A DNA stretch of 64,000 bases from Prevotella sp. (GCA_031271965.1 JAISUS010000029.1:124001-188000); one strand, 5' to 3'. Positions 26,496-36,596 are shown, numbered from the stretch's first letter. A program made the numbers and translations. The notes: generated by a model from the letters alone, not told the origin.

Positions 26496-26540
26496 TTATA
26501 ATGATAAAGGTTTGCTCAAGGCAAACCTTTATCATTATAA
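26496..26540. terminator. bidirectional terminator (20-bp perfect stem)
   Basis: TTATAATGATAAAGGTTTGC (26496-26515) and its exact complement (26521-26540) flank the loop TCAAG. A/T-rich outer arms give the U-tract in both directions, between convergent genes. Confidence 0.85.
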
Positions 26541-26552
26541 GTTCGTATTCTT

Positions 26553-27278
26553 TCAATTTTCTTTTATTATTTTTCCCGATCCAGACATAGATGTATTAAC
26601 TGTAGCCGATCCTTTATATCTAATATTTCCTCTACCTGCTACAGCCAGATCCAGAGTTTTATTAGCAGATATGGCAAGGTTTCCGCTTCCGGCAACTCTG
26701 CCCTTTCCATCAGCTACCTGTAATGCTGTTGTATTTATATCTCCACTCCCTGCAACAGTAGCATTAAGATTTTCAACTTTTCCTCCCAACTTTATATTAC
26801 CACTACCTGCGACTTTGGCAGATACGGACTTGCTGTAGAGATGGTCGGCATGTATATTTCCGCTCCCGGCAACGGTTAATTCAAAGTTATCAATATTTAT
26901 ATTCCCCTTCATCTGTATATTTCCCGAACCGCTTATTTTTATCCAATTCAGAGAAGGCGAGTTTGTGTATACTATTAGTTTGGTTGGTTTGTATGACCCT
27001 TTCTCTTTAATACAAACAGTCAATGCATTATTCTTCACTTCCACTTTTAATAATGGCAGAATATTTTCGTCCGTTTCTATCCTCAAATAAGGTGCGCCGG
27101 TTTTTTGCTCATATACATAGGTAGCCGAACCTAAAGCATTAATTGCCGTATATTCGGATATTTGAAACGTTTTGTTTACAATATTTCCATTTCCTTTCAC
27201 TGTAGTCCATTGGGCTGAAGTAGGTTCGGATACTAAAAACAATGCTATAAAGCTAAATAAAAAAAATAAATTTCTCAT
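26553..27278 (-). CDS. head-GIN domain (DUF2807) secreted protein
   Basis: A 241-residue protein with a cleavable signal (MRNLFFLFSFIALFLVSEPTSAQ) rather than a lipobox. 'ATYVYEQKTGAPYLRIETDENILPLLKVEVKNNAL' is the conserved head, followed by at least seven AGSGN/SGSGN repeats spaced about 20 residues, forming a predicted beta-helix, and ending 'SMSGSGKIIKEN'. It is a paralogue of 19180-19893 with a different export route. The divergent neighbour is der. Confidence 0.87.
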   Translation of the reverse strand: MRNLFFLFSFIALFLVSEPTSAQWTTVKGNGNIVNKTFQISEYTAINALGSATYVYEQKTGAPYLRIETDENILPLLKVEVKNNALTVCIKEKGSYKPTKLIVYTNSPSLNWIKISGSGNIQMKGNINIDNFELTVAGSGNIHADHLYSKSVSAKVAGSGNIKLGGKVENLNATVAGSGDINTTALQVADGKGRVAGSGNLAISANKTLDLAVAGRGNIRYKGSATVNTSMSGSGKIIKEN

Positions 27279-27386
27279 AATATCACTTTTAATTGTTACT
27301 CTAATTATTAAGACGGATTATAAATCGATGTGTTACATAAATAAAGACAACCTTTTCTGTTTAAAGTATAATCCGAAAAAAAACGT

Positions 27387-27394
27387 ACCTTTGC
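27387..27394 (+). promoter_or_regulatory. -7 promoter element of der
   Basis: TACCTTTG matches TAnnTTTG and lies 30 bases before the der ATG. A T-rich TTTAAAG about 23 bases upstream may act as the -33 region. Confidence 0.6.
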
Positions 27395-27423
27395 ACAAAT
27401 TTACAGATTAGGATTATTTTTTT

Positions 27424-28737
27424 ATGGGAAATTTAGTAGCTATAGTAGGCCGTCCGAATGTAGGAAAGTCGACGTTGTTTAACCGTCTGACTGAAAGCCG
27501 TCAGGCTATCGTTGACGAAACATCGGGCACAACACGCGACCGCCAGTATGGAAAAGTAGAGTGGGGGAAGCAGGAATTTTCCCTTGTAGATACCGGAGGA
27601 TGGGTTGTTAATTCAGACGATATATTCGAAAGTGAGATAAATAAGCAAGTTTCAATAGCCATTGAGGAGGCTGATGTTATCCTTTTTTTGGTAGATGTGA
27701 CCAATGGACTTACCGATTTGGATTCATCCGTAGCCAATATGTTGCGTCGGTCTAAGAAACCGATAATTCTTGTGTCTAATAAGGCTGATAATTTTGTACA
27801 ACATGCCGAATCTGCCGAGTTTTATGCACTGGGATTGGGAGACCCTATTAATATTTCGGCAATAAACGGTTCAGGAACAGGCGATTTGTTGGATCTTATA
27901 TTGACTAAATTCACTAAGAAAAGTGAAGATGAACCATTAGAGGAAATACCGCGTATTGCTATCGTAGGGCGTCCCAACGCAGGTAAATCATCTTTCGTAA
28001 ATGCACTTATTGGTGAGGAACGAAATATCGTGACTAATATTGCAGGAACAACCCGCGACTCTATTTATACTCGGTTCGATAAGTTTGGGATGGATTTCTA
28101 TCTTGTCGATACTGCCGGTATCCGCAAGAAAGGAAAAGTGACGGAGGATCTTGAATATTATTCGGTAATTCGTTCCATCAAAGCAATTGAGAATTCCGAT
28201 GTTTGTATTTTGATGTTAGATGCTACTCAGGGTATTGAGAGTCAGGATATGAATATCTTTTCACTGATACAAAAGAACCGTAAAGGTTTAGTCGTTTGTG
28301 TAAATAAATGGGATCTGGTGGAAAATAAGGAGCAGGTTGTTATTAAAACTTTTGAAGCAGCTATTCGTAACAGATTGGCGCCGTTTACCGATTTTCCTAT
28401 AATTTTTGCATCCGCACTCACTAAGCAGCGTATTCTGAAGGTATTGGAAATAGGCAAAGAAGTTTATGCTCGCAGAAAAACTAAAATTCCAACGAATAAA
28501 CTGAACGAGGTGTTATTGCCTATCATAGAGCATACGCCGCCTCCGGCAAATAAAGGAAAATATATTAAAATAAAGTATATAACCCAATTACCGAATACGC
28601 AGGTTCCGACTTTTGTGTTTTTCTGTAATCTGCCTCAATGGATAAAAGATCCTTACAAGCGTTTTCTCGAAAACCGTATCCGTGACAATTGGGATTTGTC
28701 CGGTACACCGATAAATATTATAATAAGGGAGAAATAG
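27424..28737 (+). CDS. der: ribosome biogenesis GTPase Der (EngA)
   Basis: Der (437 residues) has two GTPase domains in tandem and a KH-like C-terminal domain, and acts in 50S subunit maturation. Domain 1: [14 protein letters not shown] (G1), DTGG (G3), 'VSNKAD' (G4). Domain 2: [25 protein letters not shown], 'VNKWDL'. The C-terminal '[53 protein letters not shown]' is diagnostic. Its terminator follows, before smpB. Confidence 0.97.
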   Translation: MGNLVAIVGRPNVGKSTLFNRLTESRQAIVDETSGTTRDRQYGKVEWGKQEFSLVDTGGWVVNSDDIFESEINKQVSIAIEEADVILFLVDVTNGLTDLDSSVANMLRRSKKPIILVSNKADNFVQHAESAEFYALGLGDPINISAINGSGTGDLLDLILTKFTKKSEDEPLEEIPRIAIVGRPNAGKSSFVNALIGEERNIVTNIAGTTRDSIYTRFDKFGMDFYLVDTAGIRKKGKVTEDLEYYSVIRSIKAIENSDVCILMLDATQGIESQDMNIFSLIQKNRKGLVVCVNKWDLVENKEQVVIKTFEAAIRNRLAPFTDFPIIFASALTKQRILKVLEIGKEVYARRKTKIPTNKLNEVLLPIIEHTPPPANKGKYIKIKYITQLPNTQVPTFVFFCNLPQWIKDPYKRFLENRIRDNWDLSGTPINIIIREK

Positions 28738-28755
28738 TAAACAATAGAATAAAAG

Positions 28756-28790
28756 AAGAGGAATGGCCGGTAAATCATTCCTCTTTTTTT
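28756..28790 (+). terminator. terminator after der
   Basis: AAGAGGAATG and CATTCCTCTT form a 10-bp stem with a 10-base loop, followed by a run of T. An apparent longer frame for SmpB would start inside this hairpin, which argues against it. Confidence 0.85.
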
Positions 28791-28840
28791 ATTTCTACCG
28801 AAAGAAGAGAACAAATAGCCTATCTAATGCCGATATTTCT

Positions 28841-28848
28841 TATTTTTG
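28841..28848 (+). promoter_or_regulatory. -7 promoter element of smpB-metH
   Basis: TATTTTTG matches TAnnTTTG and lies 28 bases before the chosen smpB start, supporting that start. No clear -33 element is visible. No cobalamin riboswitch was seen before metH. Confidence 0.55.
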
Positions 28849-28876
28849 TAAGTTTAAATATATCTTGAGCTTAATT

Positions 28877-29329
28877 ATGACTCAACAATCAATTAATATA
28901 AAAAATAAACGTGCCAGTTTCGACTATGAGTTTGTTGAAACCTTCACTGCCGGAATTGTCCTTACAGGAACGGAAATAAAATCAATACGTTTAGGTAAAG
29001 CCAGTCTGGTAGATACTTTCTGCATGTTCGAAAAGAATGAACTCTGGGTGCGTAATATGTATATAGCCGAATATTTTTATGGTTCATATAACAATCATAC
29101 GGCTCGTCGCGACCGTAAGTTATTATTGAATAAGAAAGAATTAAAAAAGATAGAGCGTTTGGTTAAAGAAACTGGGTACACGATTGTGCCGACTCGTCTC
29201 TTCTTAAACGAAAGGGGGTTGGCAAAAGTCGTAATAGCTGTAGCCCGTGGTAAGAAGCAATATGACAAACGTCAATCTCTTCGCGAAAAAGATGACAAAC
29301 GTGCTATGGATCGTGCTATGAAGTATTAA
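28877..29329 (+). CDS. smpB: SsrA-binding protein SmpB
   Basis: SmpB (150 residues) binds tmRNA and delivers it to stalled ribosomes. '[44 protein letters not shown]', '[60 protein letters not shown]' and the basic tail '[17 protein letters not shown]' cover the whole family length. I chose ATG 28877 because it starts where the family starts and follows a -7 box; the frame opening at 28763 would lie in the der terminator. metH follows after 20 bases. Confidence 0.96.
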   Translation: MTQQSINIKNKRASFDYEFVETFTAGIVLTGTEIKSIRLGKASLVDTFCMFEKNELWVRNMYIAEYFYGSYNNHTARRDRKLLLNKKELKKIERLVKETGYTIVPTRLFLNERGLAKVVIAVARGKKQYDKRQSLREKDDKRAMDRAMKY

Positions 29330-29349
29330 TATTTTATTATTTTGAATAA

Positions 29350-32300
29350 ATGCAACGGATACAAAATATACTAAAAGAGAGAATTCTTATACTTGATGGC
29401 GCCATGGGTACCATGATTCAAAGATATAAACTTACGGAAGAAGATTTTCGCGGGGAGCGATTCAAAGACTTCAACGTATTGCTGAAAGGTAATAACGATT
29501 TACTTTGTCTTACCCGCCCGGATGTGATTGAAGCTATTCATCGTAAATATCTTGAAGTAGGAACTGATATAATAGAGACGAATACATTCAATGCCAATTC
29601 CATTTCGATGGAGGACTATAATATGTCTGATTTGGTAAAAGAAATAAATATCGAAGCCGCTAAACTTGCGAGGAGAGCAGCCGATGATTATACAAAACAA
29701 AACCCCGATAAACCCCGGTTTGTGGCCGGATCTATAGGTCCCACAAACAAGACGGCATCTATGAGTCCGAAGGTGGAAAACCCTATCTTTCGCGCTGTGA
29801 CTTTCGATGATCTTCGTTATGCCTATAAGGAGCAAATAGAAGGACTGGTAGAGGGAGGTGTAGACTTGCTGCTGATAGAAACTATATTCGATACGTTGAA
29901 TGCTAAAGCAGCTTTGTTTGCTGCCGAAGAGGTGCGTAAGGAAAGAAATATAAAACTGCCTATCATGATATCAGTAACCTTATCTGACAAAGGTGGACGT
30001 ACATTGTCCGGGCAGACAATTGGTGGATTCTTAGCTTCTGTCAGCCATATTGATTTCCTTTCCATTGGGCTTAACTGTTCATTCGGAGCATCGGATATGA
30101 AGCCTTTCCTGAAAGAATTGGGACGTATTGCTCCCGCTTATATTTCAGCTTATCCGAATGCCGGGTTGCCAAACCAATTTGGAGAATATGACGAAACTCC
30201 GGAGATAATGGCAGGGCAGATAAAAGACTATGTGAATGAAGGCTTGGTAAATATACTCGGAGGATGCTGTGGTACTACTCCCGATCATATAGCTAAATAC
30301 GCTGAGATAGTAAGAGGAGCGACCCCTCACAAACCGGCGGATAAACCTGAATATATGTGGTTGTCTGGGTTAGAGCTGTTGGAAGCAAAACCTGAGATCA
30401 ACTTTATAAATGTTGGGGAACGGCTCAATGTTGCAGGTTCCCGGAAGTTTCTCCGCCTGATAAAAGAAGGAAAATACGAAGAAGCTCTCACTATTGCTCA
30501 TAAACAAGTAGAAGACGGCGCACAGATACTCGATGTGAATATGGATGAAGGTTTGCTCGACGGTGTAAAGGAAATGACTACTTTCCTCAATCTGATGGCT
30601 TCCGATCCTGACGTGTCGCGTATCCCTGTGATGATAGATTCCTCAAAGTGGGAGGTGCTCGAAGCCGGATTGAAGTGCGTACAGGGAAAGCCTGTCTTAA
30701 ATTCCATCTCTCTAAAAAACGGAGAAGAAGAATTTCTGCATCAGGCACGGCTCATCAAGCAATATGGAGCAGCAGTTATTATTATGGCCTTTGATGAAAC
30801 GGGGCAGGCCGATACATATTCCCGCCGGATAGAAATCTGTCAGCGGGCGTATAATCTATTGGTTAATGACGGGTTTAACCCGATGGATATAATTTTCGAC
30901 CCGAATATCTTGGCGATAGCCACAGGTATAGAAGAGCATCGCAACTATGCTGTCGATTATCTTGATACAATAACATGGATAAAAGAAAACCTTCCTCATG
31001 CTAAAATCAGTGGAGGAGTAAGTAACCTTTCGTTCTCGTTCCGGGGAAATGATTACGTCCGTGAAGCTATGCATGCTGTATTCTTATATTATGCTATTCA
31101 GCGTGGTATGGATATGGGCATCGTTAATCCTGGGCAATCGGTTGTGTACGATGATATTCCTCTTGAATTAAGAAATCTTGTTGAAGATGTAATTTTTAAC
31201 CGCAGGCCGGAAGCTACTGATGAACTAATAGAATATGCCGAGAAGGTAAAGAATGAAAAGCTGGGACAGACGGAACAAAAAGTAGAAGAGTGGCGGGCGT
31301 TTCCTCTCGATGAGCGTATTCAATATGCTTTGATGAAAGGTATTAGCGACTATCTGGAAGAAGATCTGGCTGAAGCTTTGAAGGTTTATCCAAAGGCTGT
31401 GGATATTATAGATAAGCCTTTAATGGAAGGGATGAATAAGGTTGGGGACTTGTTTGGTGCAGGTAAAATGTTTTTGCCTCAGGTTGTAAAAACTGCACGT
31501 ACAATGAAGCGCGCTGTAGCTATTCTACAACCTACACTAGAGGCTCAGAAAGCATCTACCGCAGGAAGTAACAAAGCCGGAAAACTTGTCATAGCCACTG
31601 TTAAAGGTGATGTACATGATATTGGCAAAAACATTGTAGCCATTATTCTGGCATGCAATAACTATGAGGTTATTGACTTAGGAGTGATGACTCCTCCGGA
31701 AGTTATCATCCAAAAAGTAAAAGAAGAACAGCCCGATATCCTTTGTCTGAGCGGACTGATCACTCCATCTTTAGAGGAAATGAGTATCGTTGCCCATGAA
31801 ATGGAGAAAGCAGGTTTCTCTATTCCATTGATGATTGGCGGTGCTACAACATCTAAACTACACACTGCAATAAAAATTGATCCGAAATACAATAATGGAT
31901 CGGTAGTATATGTGAAAGATGCATCTCAGGCTCCTGCTGCTGTAAGTAAGTTGATAAATCCCAAGACGAAGGATGATTATATAAATGAAGTAAAGCAGGA
32001 ATATAATTCCTTGCGAGAAACAGCAGGGGATAAAAAAGCTGATCTGCTGCCTTTGTCAGACGTATTAGATAAAGGAATGAAAATAGATTGGACAAATTAT
32101 AAAACACCTGAACCGAAAGTCACAAGCCGTCAAGTGCTGAAGGCTATTCCGGTGGGACAAATAGCTCCTTATATAGATTGGAAGTTTTTCTTCCATTCAT
32201 GGAATTTGTCTGCACGTTATGCTTCTATACAAAGTATAGATGATTGTCCGTCTTGCCGGGCTACTTGGCTTAATTCTTTCTCGGAAGAGGAACGCGAAAA

Positions 32301-33042
32301 AGCATCCGAAGGTATGCGGCTCTATAAAGATGCCAAGGCTTTGATTAATCTGTTAGTTCAAAATAAGGCGGAGTATATCAATGCTGTATTTGGTGTTTTT
32401 GAGGCTTATAGTGAAGATGAATGTTTGTATATAAACGGTATCCGCTTTCCTATGCTTCGTCAGCAAAAGAAAAACGATAAAGGAGAGTATTTGTCGTTGT
32501 GTGATTTTGTCGCTCCAAAATCATCCGGGGTAAAAGACTATGTCGGAGGTTTTACTGTGACTGCCGGAGTAGGAGCGAATGAACTGATGAGTGAATATGA
32601 AAGGCGAGGAGACGAATATAAGGTATTGTTACTGAAATCGGTACTAGATCGTTTAGCTGAAGCCACAACTGAATGGCTACATGCTAAAATCAGAAAAAAT
32701 TATTGGGGTTTTGCTATCGATGAAAATATCACTGTAAACGAAATGTTTGCATTGAAGTATCAGGGTATTCGCCCGGCTGTGGGTTATCCGTCTATTCCCG
32801 ATCAATCTATAAACTTCTTGCTTAACAATGATTTATTACAGTCAGGTGATATAGGTGTCGAACTTACTGAAAACGGAGTGATGATACCGAATGCATCGGT
32901 GAGTGGTATTATAATTTCACATCCGGCATCGAAATATTTTAATATAGGGAATATACTTGAAGATCAGTTGGTGTCGTATGTTGAAAGACGGGGAGAAGAT
33001 GCTATGCTAATTCGTAAATTTTTAGGAGCTAATTTGGTATGA
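29350..33042 (+). CDS. metH: cobalamin-dependent methionine synthase
   Basis: MetH (1230 residues) methylates homocysteine with methyltetrahydrofolate through methylcobalamin. Modules in order: homocysteine domain (about 1-325; zinc Cys in 'GLNCSFGASDM' and 'GGCCGTTPDHI'), pterin-binding domain (about 345-620; 'INVGERLNVAGSRKFLRLI', 'GGVSNLSFSFRG'), cap and cobalamin domains (about 650-890; lower-ligand motif 'DVHDIGKNIV', then 'CLSGLITPSLEEM') and the SAM-dependent reactivation domain (about 920-1230). All modules are complete. Its TGA overlaps the next start. No cobalamin riboswitch is visible upstream. Confidence 0.97.
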   Translation: MQRIQNILKERILILDGAMGTMIQRYKLTEEDFRGERFKDFNVLLKGNNDLLCLTRPDVIEAIHRKYLEVGTDIIETNTFNANSISMEDYNMSDLVKEINIEAAKLARRAADDYTKQNPDKPRFVAGSIGPTNKTASMSPKVENPIFRAVTFDDLRYAYKEQIEGLVEGGVDLLLIETIFDTLNAKAALFAAEEVRKERNIKLPIMISVTLSDKGGRTLSGQTIGGFLASVSHIDFLSIGLNCSFGASDMKPFLKELGRIAPAYISAYPNAGLPNQFGEYDETPEIMAGQIKDYVNEGLVNILGGCCGTTPDHIAKYAEIVRGATPHKPADKPEYMWLSGLELLEAKPEINFINVGERLNVAGSRKFLRLIKEGKYEEALTIAHKQVEDGAQILDVNMDEGLLDGVKEMTTFLNLMASDPDVSRIPVMIDSSKWEVLEAGLKCVQGKPVLNSISLKNGEEEFLHQARLIKQYGAAVIIMAFDETGQADTYSRRIEICQRAYNLLVNDGFNPMDIIFDPNILAIATGIEEHRNYAVDYLDTITWIKENLPHAKISGGVSNLSFSFRGNDYVREAMHAVFLYYAIQRGMDMGIVNPGQSVVYDDIPLELRNLVEDVIFNRRPEATDELIEYAEKVKNEKLGQTEQKVEEWRAFPLDERIQYALMKGISDYLEEDLAEALKVYPKAVDIIDKPLMEGMNKVGDLFGAGKMFLPQVVKTARTMKRAVAILQPTLEAQKASTAGSNKAGKLVIATVKGDVHDIGKNIVAIILACNNYEVIDLGVMTPPEVIIQKVKEEQPDILCLSGLITPSLEEMSIVAHEMEKAGFSIPLMIGGATTSKLHTAIKIDPKYNNGSVVYVKDASQAPAAVSKLINPKTKDDYINEVKQEYNSLRETAGDKKADLLPLSDVLDKGMKIDWTNYKTPEPKVTSRQVLKAIPVGQIAPYIDWKFFFHSWNLSARYASIQSIDDCPSCRATWLNSFSEEEREKASEGMRLYKDAKALINLLVQNKAEYINAVFGVFEAYSEDECLYINGIRFPMLRQQKKNDKGEYLSLCDFVAPKSSGVKDYVGGFTVTAGVGANELMSEYERRGDEYKVLLLKSVLDRLAEATTEWLHAKIRKNYWGFAIDENITVNEMFALKYQGIRPAVGYPSIPDQSINFLLNNDLLQSGDIGVELTENGVMIPNASVSGIIISHPASKYFNIGNILEDQLVSYVERRGEDAMLIRKFLGANLV

Positions 33043-34421
33043 TTCGGGCTAAAACATTGGATAAAAAAACGCAGATACTGTTTATTTCAAGTGTTTGCAG
33101 CGTTTTTATTCTGGTTTTTATTCTGAATAAACTTTATCCATTATTTGCCGACGATTGGTTTTACAGTTTTATTTATAACGACAAGGATGTCAGAGTAAGC
33201 TCTTTATCTGATATTTTCGAGTCGCAATATAATCATTATTTCGTATGGGGAGGGCGGAGTATTGTCCATGCAATAGATCAACTCTTGCTGATGATGGATT
33301 TTTCAATTATTTGCTTTCTCAATTCGTTAGCTTTTATTGTTTTCATTTACGTATTATATAAAATTGCAAACAGGGATAATAAAGTAAACCCTTTTGTTTT
33401 TGTACTTTTTAGTTTGCTTATTTGGTTTTCTCAGCCGGCTTTTTTCGAAACGGCTATTTGGAAAACCGGGAGTGTAAACTATTTATGGGGAGGAGCGATT
33501 GTTTTTTCGTTTATGTACCCTTACTATATTTACTATCGCTCTGTTAAATCTTCTGATAATTTTTTCAAGGTTGTATTATTCTTTTTCTGCGGTGTCATAG
33601 CCGGATGGATGAATGAAAATATGACAATTGCCTTGATCTTTTTTATAGTCCTGATATTGTTTAAATCGCATTCACGAAAGATAGCTATACCTAAGTGGGC
33701 TATAGCAGGTTTAGTAGGAGTATTAATCGGTTCAGCATTTTTACTTTTGGCTCCCGGGAATTATGTTCGTCTCGAAGGGGTTAAAACGACTCACGGATGG
33801 CCCGATATTACTTTTTTCAAAGCATTGTGGATAGGAGTGAAGAATATTTTCAGATACCTCTTCCATTATATTATGCCACTGCTGGGTATATATGTGTTGC
33901 TGTTATGCGTTTATAACAGGTATCCGAGGAATACGGAATCCATAAAGATAAATGTGCAAAGTTCGATACTTTTTATTACTACAGGATTTGTAGCTCTGGG
34001 AGCTATGGTTGTATCCTTGATATTTCCGGAACGTTCACTTTTTGGTATTATCGTTTTGTTTCTTATACCAATTGGAATAATATATGCTAATATAGACTTC
34101 TCTCAGGCTTATTACCGATATCTGAATACCGGTGTAATGATTATATTTCTCTTATTGTTTTTGAATGGTTATTATAAAGCAACTCGCGATTTATATGTAG
34201 TAAATGTAGTATTCGCTGAGCGGGAGTTATATATTGAAGAGCAGAAGAACAAAGGGATAGACTCTGTTGTTTTTACAAAGGCGATACCTGTAATTAATGA
34301 AAAAAGATACTTTATTAGGGATCTGACTAATGATCCGAACGGATTAACGAATAAGGCTTATGCTCGCTATCATGGGCTTAAATCCGTAAACTTGATTGTA
34401 AATAAAAAAGAAAATAACTAA
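33039..34421 (+). CDS. multi-pass membrane protein, DUF6056-like
   Basis: A 460-residue integral membrane protein with about ten hydrophobic segments. 'LYPLFADDWFYSFIYN' near the N-terminus, with an acidic pair after the first helix, and 'ETAIWKTGSVNYLWGGAIV' resemble DUF6056 proteins, which look like glycosyltransferase-type (GT-C) membrane enzymes or flippases of unknown function. It overlaps metH by 4 bases and the next gene by 1 base, so all three are translationally coupled. Confidence 0.7.
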   Translation: MIRAKTLDKKTQILFISSVCSVFILVFILNKLYPLFADDWFYSFIYNDKDVRVSSLSDIFESQYNHYFVWGGRSIVHAIDQLLLMMDFSIICFLNSLAFIVFIYVLYKIANRDNKVNPFVFVLFSLLIWFSQPAFFETAIWKTGSVNYLWGGAIVFSFMYPYYIYYRSVKSSDNFFKVVLFFFCGVIAGWMNENMTIALIFFIVLILFKSHSRKIAIPKWAIAGLVGVLIGSAFLLLAPGNYVRLEGVKTTHGWPDITFFKALWIGVKNIFRYLFHYIMPLLGIYVLLLCVYNRYPRNTESIKINVQSSILFITTGFVALGAMVVSLIFPERSLFGIIVLFLIPIGIIYANIDFSQAYYRYLNTGVMIIFLLLFLNGYYKATRDLYVVNVVFAERELYIEEQKNKGIDSVVFTKAIPVINEKRYFIRDLTNDPNGLTNKAYARYHGLKSVNLIVNKKENN

Positions 34422-35257
34422 TGGAGTTTTTCGATCTCTTGTCATATACTTTTTTTCAGAATGCCTTGCTGGGAAGCCTCTTTGCGTGTATTGCCTGTGG
34501 AATTATCGGTTCTTATGTGGTAGTTCGCAGGTTGGTTTTTATCAGTGGAGGAATTACCCATGCTTCACTGGGGGGTATTGGTATGGGATTCTATTTTGGT
34601 TGGAACCCAATCCTGTCTGCGATGATTTTTTCTATCCTGTCAGCTTTTGGTATCGAATGGCTATCCTCAAGGCAAGGGGTGCGTGAGGATTCGGCAATCG
34701 GTTCTTTCTGGTCGTTGGGAATGGCTGTCGGAATAATATTTATATATCTCAAGCCGGGTTTTGCTCCTAATTTATCTGACTATCTTTTTGGCAATATACT
34801 AACAATAACGATTCCCGATATTGTATATCTGGCTATTTTATCTTTGGTCTTGATTCTTGTTTTCATATTATTTGGACGACAAATACTTTTTGCGGCTTTT
34901 GATTCTGATTTTGCAAAGACTCGCAACCTTCCTGTCAACCTGATTAAGTATACAATGATGATGGGGATTGCCATTACTATAGTTTTGTCTATTCGCCTGG
35001 TGGGTATTGTTTTATTAATGTCGATACTTACAGTACCTCAAATGACAGCAAACCTGTTTACATCTGATTTTGTAAAGATGATTCTTCTATCTATCTTAAT
35101 TGGATTTTTTGGATGTATTGTTGGGCTGTTTCTATCTGCTATTCTGGATGTTCCGTCTGGGGTATTTATTATTTTTACTCAGATAGTTGTCTTTCTTGGA
35201 GCAAGATGGATTGTTCGTTTAATACAAAAGAGTAAACAACAAAGAGTCGCTGCTTAG
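34421..35257 (+). CDS. metal ABC transporter permease (ZnuB/TroC type)
   Basis: A 278-residue permease with about eight membrane segments. 'GIIGSYVVVRRLVFISGGITHASLGGIGMGFYFG' is the classic ABC-3 family motif, and 'RLVGIVLLMSILTVPQMTANLFTSDF' the second. The family imports Zn, Mn or Fe. No ATPase or binding-protein gene is next to it, so partners must be elsewhere. It is coupled to the DUF6056 gene and overlaps the convergent exporter gene end by 4 bases. Confidence 0.9.
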   Translation: MEFFDLLSYTFFQNALLGSLFACIACGIIGSYVVVRRLVFISGGITHASLGGIGMGFYFGWNPILSAMIFSILSAFGIEWLSSRQGVREDSAIGSFWSLGMAVGIIFIYLKPGFAPNLSDYLFGNILTITIPDIVYLAILSLVLILVFILFGRQILFAAFDSDFAKTRNLPVNLIKYTMMMGIAITIVLSIRLVGIVLLMSILTVPQMTANLFTSDFVKMILLSILIGFFGCIVGLFLSAILDVPSGVFIIFTQIVVFLGARWIVRLIQKSKQQRVAA

Positions 35258-35763
35258 CCTTTTCCTATTACATCTTTTAGTGAGATGTTTTTTACGCTTG
35301 ATTTTCTGAATAATAATGCCCCAATGCAGATTCCAATGGCCAATGTGAAAAGCAATGACATGGTGAGCATTAGGTTATGCGACATTTCTATCAGTATACG
35401 GGGATTTTCTTCTACTGTTGGCAGGTCGGTTATTTTTATGCCTGCAAGCATAGTTTTGTAGGCAAACATACCGGGGATCATCGTGATACATGCCGGCATA
35501 GTGAATACAACAGGCGGACTATCCACTTTATGTGCTGCATATATTCCCACCAGCCCAATTAACACCGATCCGGCAAGAGTGGCTGTTATGAGTCCGAAAT
35601 CGAGCTGAATTAAAATAAAACGGATGCAATGCCCCATTCCTCCCAGTAATCCGGCAACCCACAGGAGACGTTTGGGTGAACCAAACAAGATAGCCCAGCA
35701 GAAGCCTACTACAAAAGCTATCCCAAAATCGCGTGCTATATTTAATAACGTAAGTTCTTCCAT
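35254..35763 (-). CDS. threonine/serine exporter, small subunit (DUF3815/ThrE-C)
   Basis: A 169-residue membrane protein with five hydrophobic segments. 'RDFGIAFVVGFCWAILFGSPKRLLWVAGLLGGMGHCIRFIL' and 'PPVVFTMPACITMIPGMFAYKTM' match the C-terminal half of ThrE-type exporters, here a separate gene. It starts 3 bases after the larger subunit and forms a two-gene operon with it. The substrate is probably a small amino acid, by family. Confidence 0.88.
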   Translation of the reverse strand: MEELTLLNIARDFGIAFVVGFCWAILFGSPKRLLWVAGLLGGMGHCIRFILIQLDFGLITATLAGSVLIGLVGIYAAHKVDSPPVVFTMPACITMIPGMFAYKTMLAGIKITDLPTVEENPRILIEMSHNLMLTMSLLFTLAIGICIGALLFRKSSVKNISLKDVIGKG

Positions 35764-35766
35764 ACT

Positions 35767-36567
35767 TTAAAAATTGCTGATACCCATTAGGGTGATACAT
35801 AAAGTCATTCCTGCGGCAATACATAAAAGGATAAATCCTCCGAATAAAGCCCTGTTAATAGCGGAGGCCAGATAACCTTCTATCAGGTCGATTACACAGT
35901 TGATAAGAGGTACCCCCGGAATAAGATATAGGACTGCTGTTGCCATAGCTGCTTCGGGATGAGTTCCAATGCCATATAATTTACCCAATCCTGTTATCAG
36001 AGTAGTTATGAATGCTGCGATGGAGATGCAGATCATGGGGTTGTATTTTCGATTTGCAAAAAGGACTTTTACTATATATCCTATAAATGCAGCTGAAAAA
36101 GTAATTAATGCATTGATCCAGTCCCCGAAAGAAAATAAACACAGTCCGGCACAGGATAATCCCACGGCAATGGCGACTATAATGTCATTATAGTGTGATT
36201 TGGTCTTTATCTTTGTAAACTCTTTCTCTACTTCTGTGATAGATAGTTTTTCTTCCTGTACTTTCCATGACAAATGCGAAACATCTGTTAATACGGCTAA
36301 ATGTACATTATGAGCAGGTGAACTTTTATAGCACGTAATTATATTTGATGGGTCATTTAAATCCTTTACTGTAACTAAGAGTCCTTTAAAAGTAGGATTC
36401 ATATTCATCTCAAACTCCCAGGCTGTTGCCAGCCGCCCCAAATTGCTGTTAAGTCGGCCGCAATGTGCTCCGGACGCAAGCAGGTATGTGCCCATATCTA
36501 AAATAAGATCGGCAAAACGTTGTGCGGGAATTTTTGCCCTTTCCGATGTTTCTCTGTATGCAGACAT
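35767..36567 (-). CDS. threonine/serine exporter, large subunit (DUF1212/ThrE-N)
   Basis: The protein has about 266 residues: a cytoplasmic domain (LILDMGTYLLASGAHCGRLNSNLGRLATAWEFEM, the DUF1212 signature) and five membrane segments ending with 'ATAVLYLIPGVPLINCVIDLIEGYLASAINRALFGG'. I start at ATG 36567; a TTG at 36591 lies inside the -7 promoter box and cannot be the start. It forms the N-terminal half of a split ThrE exporter with the following gene. Confidence 0.9.
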   Translation of the reverse strand: MSAYRETSERAKIPAQRFADLILDMGTYLLASGAHCGRLNSNLGRLATAWEFEMNMNPTFKGLLVTVKDLNDPSNIITCYKSSPAHNVHLAVLTDVSHLSWKVQEEKLSITEVEKEFTKIKTKSHYNDIIVAIAVGLSCAGLCLFSFGDWINALITFSAAFIGYIVKVLFANRKYNPMICISIAAFITTLITGLGKLYGIGTHPEAAMATAVLYLIPGVPLINCVIDLIEGYLASAINRALFGGFILLCIAAGMTLCITLMGISNF

Positions 36568-36588
36568 CTTTTGTAGTCTAATTTGATG

Positions 36589-36596
36589 CAAAGATA
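36589..36596 (-). promoter_or_regulatory. -7 promoter element of the exporter operon
   Basis: TATCTTTG on the minus strand matches TAnnTTTG and lies 21 bases before ATG 36567, deciding the start of the large subunit. Confidence 0.65.

Noticed and set aside
26512..26838. 108-codon plus-strand frame
   Set aside because: It is the antisense of the GSG-repeat region of the head-GIN gene, giving a repetitive Pro/Leu translation.
28763..28876. 38-codon N-terminal extension of SmpB
   Set aside because: It starts inside the der terminator and upstream of the -7 box; the family begins at ATG 28877.
29290..29349. Cobalamin riboswitch before metH
   Set aside because: Only 20 bases separate smpB and metH, too little for a riboswitch.
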